DNA from: Halomonas zincidurans B6
Lineage (GTDB): Bacteria; Pseudomonadota; Gammaproteobacteria; Pseudomonadales; Halomonadaceae
DNA: 64,000 nucleotides
NCBI RefSeq assembly: GCF_000731955.1
Contig: NZ_JNCK01000001.1
Location: 2,232,001 to 2,296,000 of the forward strand
Direction of reading: 5' to 3'
Shown here: positions 59,590-64,000 of the stretch, piece after piece
How the letters are laid out: the number at the start of each line of letters is the position of its first letter
Position numbering within the stretch: the first letter of the stretch is position 1
Position numbers and translations under genes: made by a program
Notes under the pieces: model-generated
The model's input: the letters and a program-made list of their open reading frames with translations, nothing else
Told to the model about the DNA's origin: nothing
Databases searched by the model: none

Positions 59590-60852
59590 TCAGCGATACA
59601 CCGGCAGGCGCGCGCAGACCGCTTCGACCTTGGCCTTGATCTTGCTCTCGGCGACGTTGGAGTCGCCCTCGCCCATGGCGTCGAGAATGTCGCAGATCCA
59701 GCCGGCCAGATCGCGGCACTCGCTCTCGCCGAAGCCGCGGGTGGTGACCGCCGGGGTACCGATGCGCAGCCCGGAGGTGACGAACGGGCTCTGTGGATCG
59801 CCGGGCACGGCGTTCTTGTTGACGGTGATATGCGCGCGGCCCAGCGCGGCGTCGGCGTCCTTGCCGGTCAGGCCCTGCTTGACCAGCGAGAGCAGGAACA
59901 GATGATCTTCGGTACCGCCGGAGACCACGTCGAAGCCGCGTTCGAGGAACACCCCGGCCATCGCCTTGGCGTTGGCGACCACCTGCTGCTGGTAGGCCTT
60001 GAATTCGGGCTCCATGGCCTCCTTGAAGCACACCGCCTTGGCGGCAATGACGTGCATCAAGGGGCCACCCTGGCCGCCCGGGAACACCGCCGACTGCAGC
60101 TTCTTCTCGATCTCGGCGTTGCCCTCGGCGGACAGGATCAAGCCGCCACGCGGGCCGCGCAGGGTCTTGTGGGTGGTGGTGGTGACCACATGGGCGTGGG
60201 GCAGCGGGCTCGGGTAGACACCGGCGGCGACCAGCCCGGCGATGTGCGCCATGTCGACCAGCAGGAATGCGCCCACCTCGTCGGCGATCGCGCGGAACTT
60301 CGCCCAATCGATGATCTGCGAATAGGCCGAGAAGCCGGCGATGATCATCTTCGGCTGGTGCTCGCGGGCCAGGCGCGCGACCTGGTCGTAGTCGATCAGG
60401 CCGTTCTCGCCCAGGCCGTACTGCACGGCGTGATAGTGCTTGCCCGAGAAGTTGGGCTTGGCGCCGTGGGTCAGGTGGCCGCCGGCGTCGAGGCTCATGC
60501 CCAGCACCGTGTCGCCGGGCTTGACCAGCGCCTGGAAGACCGCGCCGTTGGCCTGCGAGCCGGAGTGCGGCTGGACGTTGGCGTAGGTGGCGTTGAACAG
60601 CTGCCTGGCGTAGTCGATGGCCAGTTGCTCGACCACGTCGACGTGCTCGCAGCCGCCGTAATAGCGCTTGCCGGGATAGCCTTCCGCGTACTTGTTGGTC
60701 AGCTGCGTGCCCTGAGCCTGCATGACGCGCGGGCTGGCGTAGTTCTCGGAGGCGATCAGCTCGATGTGCGCTTCCTGGCGGGCGACCTCGTTGCGCATCG
60801 CATCCCACAGCGCGTCGTCGAATCCGGCAACCTGCATATCACGGGTGAACAT
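59590..60852 (-). CDS. glyA: Serine hydroxymethyltransferase
   Basis: 420-residue PLP enzyme; converts serine and tetrahydrofolate to glycine and 5,10-methylene-THF. Start ATG 60852 with MFTRDMQVAGFDDALWDAMR fits the family; a longer open frame lies in the leader. Diagnostic parts: IELIASENYASPRVMQAQGT, TNKYAEGYPGKRYYGGCEHV, PHSGSQANGAVFQALV, the PLP-lysine motif VVTTTTHKTLRGPRGGLI and SGLRIGTPAVTTRGF. Complete. A terminator follows. It is a core chromosomal gene. Confidence 0.98.
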   Translation of the reverse strand: MFTRDMQVAGFDDALWDAMRNEVARQEAHIELIASENYASPRVMQAQGTQLTNKYAEGYPGKRYYGGCEHVDVVEQLAIDYARQLFNATYANVQPHSGSQANGAVFQALVKPGDTVLGMSLDAGGHLTHGAKPNFSGKHYHAVQYGLGENGLIDYDQVARLAREHQPKMIIAGFSAYSQIIDWAKFRAIADEVGAFLLVDMAHIAGLVAAGVYPSPLPHAHVVTTTTHKTLRGPRGGLILSAEGNAEIEKKLQSAVFPGGQGGPLMHVIAAKAVCFKEAMEPEFKAYQQQVVANAKAMAGVFLERGFDVVSGGTEDHLFLLSLVKQGLTGKDADAALGRAHITVNKNAVPGDPQSPFVTSGLRIGTPAVTTRGFGESECRDLAGWICDILDAMGEGDSNVAESKIKAKVEAVCARLPVYR

Positions 60853-61045
60853 CGGCGATAATCCTCGGCTCAAAGCGAAAAAATCAGCCGCCATGATACC
60901 CCAGCGCCCCGGGCCTTTCACATGAAAGCCGGTCACGCCGACCCGAGAATTTCTCACCTTGGGTTTAGCCAAACTGAAGGCTTGGGGCTGGCAGAGGCAG
61001 GATTTGGAAGGAGGCGCTGGGCTGGCCCGATTGCCTGGGGTCCTT

Positions 61046-61115
61046 GTGGGAGGGAACTTGTTCCCGATTGGCTTCGGCTATCCCCATCGCGAATAAATTC
61101 GCGTCCACGAAACCC
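61046..61115. repeat. REP/BIME unit near RAYT gene
   Basis: Complete 70-base unit: GTGGGAGGGAACTTGTTCCC, then GATTGG and GCGAATAAATTCGC, closing with CCACGAAACCC. Same organisation as the copy at 4792-4860. It lies between glyA and the RAYT transposase. Confidence 0.88.
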
Positions 61116-61156
61116 AGACGTGGATGGCCCACTGGAGCATGGAGCTGGGGATTTTT

Positions 61157-61191
61157 GTGGGAGGGAACTTGTTCCCGATGGGATAGGCTCA
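61157..61191. repeat. REP half-unit on the 3' side of RAYT
   Basis: GTGGGAGGGAACTTGTTCCC followed by GATGGGATAGG: the left half of the BIME unit. It reaches the stop codon of the RAYT gene. The right half is at 61704-61738, so the gene occupies the middle of a unit. Confidence 0.85.
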
Positions 61192-61656
61192 CAGCCATAT
61201 AGCATCCCAGTGAGGATAGAGACCGATATTCTCGACCAGTCCTGCGCGCAGTGGGTTGGCCACGATATAGCGAGCTATTGCCTGCCAATCCTCTTCCGCT
61301 CGGCTCAAGTGATCATGATAGCCCTCTTCCCAAACCGCACCCTGTCGGGCCAAGTACCGGTTGATAGCCTGCGCCGAGCGTCCCTTGAAACGTTTCACGA
61401 CTTGGCTCAGGGGTGGACCGTCACTCAAAGTGAAAAGCCAGTGAACATGATCCGGCATGATAACGAAACATAGCGAGCCCACCCACTGATCGTCATGCAG
61501 GTCCTTCATCGAATGGATGGTTAGCCTGGCCAACCACCAATCGGTAAATAAGGATTGGCGTTGATGGGTGCAGGTCGTTATGTGATAGGCATGGCCCGTT
61601 ACCGAACGCCGGCCCGCCCGCAAAGCTTTGTAACCTGGCCTGTTGTTCTGGGGCAT
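61189..61656 (-). CDS. REP-associated tyrosine transposase (RAYT)
   Basis: 155-residue Y1-type HUH single-strand transposase of the IS200/IS605-related RAYT family, which handle REP sequences. N-terminal GHAYHITTCTHQRQSLF; HUH motif VIMPDHVHWLFTL; then SQVVKRFKGRSAQAINRYL and the GAVWEEGYHDHLSRAEEDWQ block with ARYIVANPLRAGLVE. The nucleophile is probably the Tyr in EGYHDH or ARYIVANP. It is framed by REP halves on each side and a complete unit downstream. All catalytic parts seem present. Confidence 0.93.
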   Translation of the reverse strand: MPQNNRPGYKALRAGRRSVTGHAYHITTCTHQRQSLFTDWWLARLTIHSMKDLHDDQWVGSLCFVIMPDHVHWLFTLSDGPPLSQVVKRFKGRSAQAINRYLARQGAVWEEGYHDHLSRAEEDWQAIARYIVANPLRAGLVENIGLYPHWDAIWL

Positions 61657-61703
61657 TTTGAGTACAAACTGGTGCTTGGAGCTGCCTCGATAGGACTAAC
61701 CTA

Positions 61704-61738
61704 CCCCATCGCGAATACATTCGCTCCCACGAAACCCG
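61704..61738. repeat. REP half-unit on the 5' side of RAYT
   Basis: CCCCATCGCGAATACATTCG, then CTCCCACGAAACCC: the right half of the BIME unit, upstream of the RAYT start. Together with 61157-61191 it forms one unit with the gene inside. Confidence 0.85.
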
Positions 61739-61760
61739 GGGCGTGGGTAGCTATTGGAAC

Positions 61761-61898
61761 ATGAGGATGGAGATTCCTGTGGACCGAACGAATCTGAAAC
61801 CGGGCCTGCTGGAGACATTAGAGCGTCTCGAGCTCCTCGATGAGTCGCTGGGAGACGTCGACGACGGCTTGCTGCCACTCGACGACGTCGAACTATGA
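61761..61898 (+). CDS. Small acidic peptide gene (45 residues)
   Basis: MRMEIPVDRTNLKPGLLETL followed by ERLELLDESLGDVDDGLLPL and DDVEL, TGA at 61896-61898. ATG 61767 is an alternative start. The peptide is highly acidic at the C-terminus with regular spacing of Leu and Asp, like a helix or antitoxin tail. It lies between the REP half and mazF on the opposite strand. No ribosome site better than GGAAC. May be real or a remnant. Confidence 0.4.
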   Translation: MRMEIPVDRTNLKPGLLETLERLELLDESLGDVDDGLLPLDDVEL

Positions 61899-61932
61899 GT
61901 GCGGCTGGCCACCTTGGACACCCATGTCCTCG

Positions 61933-62259
61933 CTACTCGAACATTTCCAGTAGCAGTGGATGCCATAACGCCTTGTCGATCTCGCCCAGCCGACCCAGCA
62001 GGCGGGTTTTATCGATACAGCGCACCTGGTCCAGCAGAATGCGGGCTCGCTTGCCCTGAAAGGTCAGTTCGGGCCGACAACCCAGTGGCTGGCCCTTGCT
62101 GGTGATGGGCGCCACGATGACACGCGGCAAGGCTGCGTTCATGTCATCGGGCGAGACGACCAGCGCGGGCCGGGTCTTGCGTATCTCGCTGCCCAGGGTC
62201 GGGTCCAGGTTCACCCAGAAGACATCGCCGCGCCGGATCGATGTTGGCCGTTTCACCAT
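61933..62259 (-). CDS. mazF: MazF/PemK-type endoribonuclease toxin
   Basis: 108 residues from ATG 62259 (overlaps the antitoxin stop, ATGGTGA). Family motifs: RRGDVFWVNLDPTLGSEIRK, TRPALVVSPDDMN, RVIVAPITSKGQP and ILLDQVRCIDKTRL. This is the PemK/MazF fold that cuts mRNA. All conserved positions are present, so it is probably functional and held in check by the upstream antitoxin. Confidence 0.93.
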   Translation of the reverse strand: MVKRPTSIRRGDVFWVNLDPTLGSEIRKTRPALVVSPDDMNAALPRVIVAPITSKGQPLGCRPELTFQGKRARILLDQVRCIDKTRLLGRLGEIDKALWHPLLLEMFE

Positions 62260-62489
62260 TCCCAATCGTCACTGTCGGTATCGGGGGGCAATCCCTGCCA
62301 GGCGTCGGTATCTCGCTGTTCCTGATAGTCGTCGAACCATCCCTGACGGGCCGGCTTTATCGGCTCTATGACGATGCGTCCGTTTTCCTGGTGCAGCTCG
62401 ATCTCGCCATCGATACCGCACTCATCGAGCAGTAGCGCGGGAATCAGCACGCCGCGTGAATTGCCGATCTTGCGCAATGTCGTTCTCAT
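62253..62489 (-). CDS. mazE: MazE-type antitoxin (AbrB fold)
   Basis: 78 residues. N-terminal swapped-hairpin AbrB/MazE DNA-binding domain: MRTTLRKIGNSRGVLIPALL, then ELHQENGRIVIEPIKPARQG. The C-terminal half is acidic and Trp-rich (DSDDWEW) and would occupy the toxin's RNA-binding groove. First gene of the operon, with a palindromic operator just upstream at 62511-62529. Confidence 0.92.
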   Translation of the reverse strand: MRTTLRKIGNSRGVLIPALLLDECGIDGEIELHQENGRIVIEPIKPARQGWFDDYQEQRDTDAWQGLPPDTDSDDWEW

Positions 62490-62510
62490 GGTTTCTCCTG
62501 GTCGAACCGA

Positions 62511-62529
62511 GTAATAACTATGTTATTAC
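62511..62529 (-). promoter_or_regulatory. Palindromic operator of mazEF
   Basis: GTAATAAC-tat-GTTATTAC: perfect 8-bp arms with a 3-base spacer, 22 bases upstream of mazE in an AT-rich patch. MazE/AbrB-type antitoxins bind such palindromes to repress their own operon. It probably overlaps the promoter. Confidence 0.75.
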
Positions 62530-62564
62530 TTTACAGACGGTTTCGCCAACGCCATTAGCTTGAA

Positions 62565-64000
62565 TCACGCCTCGCCCAGCAGCCCCAGGCTGGCCATCGG
62601 AGTCTGTCGGCGTACACCGCGCGACAGCAGATGACCGATTACTCCGATCAGCAGCGCCCCGCCCAGCGGCAGTACCAGCCACAGCGTGAGGTGCAGGCGC
62701 GGCGCCAGGTCCAGCCAGCCGACATACACCCCGGCCGCGGCGAGCTCGGCGAGCAGCGCGCCCATCAGCCCGCTGGTCAGCCCCAGCAAGGCAAATTCGA
62801 CGCCCTGAATGCGCGAGATCAGCCGGTCGCCGGCGCCGAATACCCGCAGCAGGCCGCTTTCGTGGGTGCGCAGCGAGTGACTGGCGGTGAGCGCGGCGTA
62901 TAGCACGCTGATCCCGGCCAGCAGCACGAATATCAATACCAGTTCCACGGCGCGGGTGACCTGTGCCAGCAATTCGCGAACCCGTTCGAGAATGGCATCG
63001 ACGTTGAGCAGCGACACGCCGGGGTAGGCTTCGACCACGCGTCTCAGCAGGTCGCGGTTCTCGCTGGCATCGAGCTTGAAGGCGGTGATGTAGCTGTGGC
63101 CGTAGCGCTCGAGCACCCCGGGCGGGAAGATCACGAAGAAATTGGGCCGGAAGCTGTCCCAGTCGAGATCGCGCAGGCTGGTGATCTCGCCGGTGACCCG
63201 GTCACTGCCGATGGTGAAACTCAGGGTGTCGCCGAGCCCCACGCCGAGCCGTTCGGCCAGGCCGTTCTCGACCGAGATCGGCACCGGCCGTTCACTATCA
63301 CCGCCCACCGGCTCGCCGCTGTCGTCAGCGAACCACTCGCCGGCGACCACGCGGTTGCCCTCGGGGACGTCGGCCCGCCAGGTCAGGTTGAGCTCGCGTT
63401 GCAGGGCGTTGTCGCCGCGATTCTCTTCAGGCACCGCCTCGCGGGGTTGGTCGCCGTTGATCGCGGTGAGCCGGCCACGCACCATCGGATACAGTGCGGT
63501 GCGCGCATCCACCGCGCCATCGAGCAGTTGGACGAAGCCGTCGCGCTCGCCGGGCTGGATGTTGATGGCGAAGTAGTTGGGGGTGTCCGTGGGCAGTTGC
63601 GCCTGCCAGGCGCTCAGCAGATCGCCGCGTACCAGGGTGATGATCGCCATCGCCGCGAAGGTCACGGCGAAGGCCAGCAGTTGACCGAGACTCGCCTGGC
63701 GGCGCCGCGCCAGCTGGCGAGCGCCGAGCCGCAGCGCCTGGGCGAAACTGCCACTGGCGACGCTAGAACGCCCGGCCAGCCGCAGCACCAGGCCGAGCAG
63801 CAGCCCGCCCAGCCCCCACAGCAGCGCCAGCGCGATGAGCCCGCCGACCAGCAGCCCCGCAGAGAGCGCAAGATCGCCGGAATACAGCCACAGCAGCGCG
63901 CCGAACACCAGGCTGGCCACCGCCACCACCAGCCACGCCGAGGCGGGCAGCGGGTCGAGTTCGCGGCGCAGCACCTTGAGCGCGCTGACCCGCTTGAGCC
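62565..64000 (-). CDS. FtsX-like ABC transporter permease, C-terminal part (YbbP type)
   Basis: The frame is open to the window edge (…LKRVSALKVLRREL), so the GTG at 63974 is internal. At least 478 residues of a large permease of the YbbP/MacB-FtsX kind, used with a YbbA-like ATPase in lipoprotein or toxic-compound export. Membrane segments near the start (AWLVVAVASLVFGALLWLYS, LLVGGLIALALLWGLGGLLL), then a periplasmic loop of about 200 residues (DTPNYFAINIQPGERDGFVQ), and three C-terminal helices with the FtsX pattern (SLRTHESGLLRVFGAGDRLI). The stop is 36 bases from the mazEF operator. Confidence 0.9.
   Translation of the reverse strand, partial: LKRVSALKVLRRELDPLPASAWLVVAVASLVFGALLWLYSGDLALSAGLLVGGLIALALLWGLGGLLLGLVLRLAGRSSVASGSFAQALRLGARQLARRRQASLGQLLAFAVTFAAMAIITLVRGDLLSAWQAQLPTDTPNYFAINIQPGERDGFVQLLDGAVDARTALYPMVRGRLTAINGDQPREAVPEENRGDNALQRELNLTWRADVPEGNRVVAGEWFADDSGEPVGGDSERPVPISVENGLAERLGVGLGDTLSFTIGSDRVTGEITSLRDLDWDSFRPNFFVIFPPGVLERYGHSYITAFKLDASENRDLLRRVVEAYPGVSLLNVDAILERVRELLAQVTRAVELVLIFVLLAGISVLYAALTASHSLRTHESGLLRVFGAGDRLISRIQGVEFALLGLTSGLMGALLAELAAAGVYVGWLDLAPRLHLTLWLVLPLGGALLIGVIGHLLSRGVRRQTPMASLGLLGEA

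Overview
The window looks like a high-GC gammaproteobacterial chromosome of the Halomonas group (Halomonadaceae). The basis is GC-rich codon use, TrkH-type potassium uptake, SapC proteins next to large acidic DUF4214 surface proteins, and the style of cysQ, glyA and the ABC-exported glycan genes. This is an inference from gene content; there is no rRNA to test it. No tRNA, rRNA or CRISPR array was seen.

Layout. 1-4.4 kb: the end of a TrkH potassium transporter, a voltage-gated K+ channel with a zinc ribbon, and a DeoR regulator overlapping a sugar ABC ATPase that is cut short by an IS1380 remnant. 4.8-8.1 kb: AT-richer glycan genes (a family 2 glycosyltransferase and a polysaccharide pyruvyl transferase split by an ISL3 element). 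8.3-12.9 kb: IS66 and IS3 debris, then a SapC gene and an N-terminally truncated surface protein. 13.1-28.6 kb: an integrative island with tandem-HTH regulator, tyrosine integrase, Rpn nuclease plus a free C-terminal paralogue, RadC, DUF932, a Cys-rich Gp3-like protein, YqaJ exonuclease, a RelE/NadS-type toxin-antitoxin pair, a glycine-zipper protein, an inovirus Gp2-like initiator, an HTH protein, a DUF3987 protein, and a gene split by IS21. 28.9-35.7 kb: a UvrD-like helicase, then a second surface-protein/SapC/DUF6447 cassette.

36.5-53.9 kb: one long minus-strand locus. Type I secretion (ABC, HlyD, TolC) is followed by WcaJ, ManC, two family 4 glycosyltransferases, Wzm/Wzt, a DUF4214-methyltransferase and two more glycosyltransferases. 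Genes overlap or nearly touch, so protein export and ABC-dependent glycan export are probably co-expressed. A third DUF4214 surface protein with RTX repeats lies at 54.6-56.6 kb, opposite the secretion genes.

56.7-64 kb: an internally deleted IS4 element, cysQ, a truncated MNT/HepT-like pair, glyA, a RAYT transposase in the middle of its own REP element, a MazEF pair with a palindromic operator, and part of an FtsX-type permease.

The main themes are (1) a surface layer or matrix system in which secreted DUF4214 proteins, SapC, DUF6447, type I secretion and an ABC-exported glycan lie together, and a glycan-tailoring methyltransferase carries the same DUF4214 domain; (2) duplication of the surface-protein/SapC/DUF6447 cassette on both sides of the island; and (3) heavy IS activity. 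Two insertions, ISL3 and IS21, can be reversed on paper to give intact reading frames because their target duplications are perfect.
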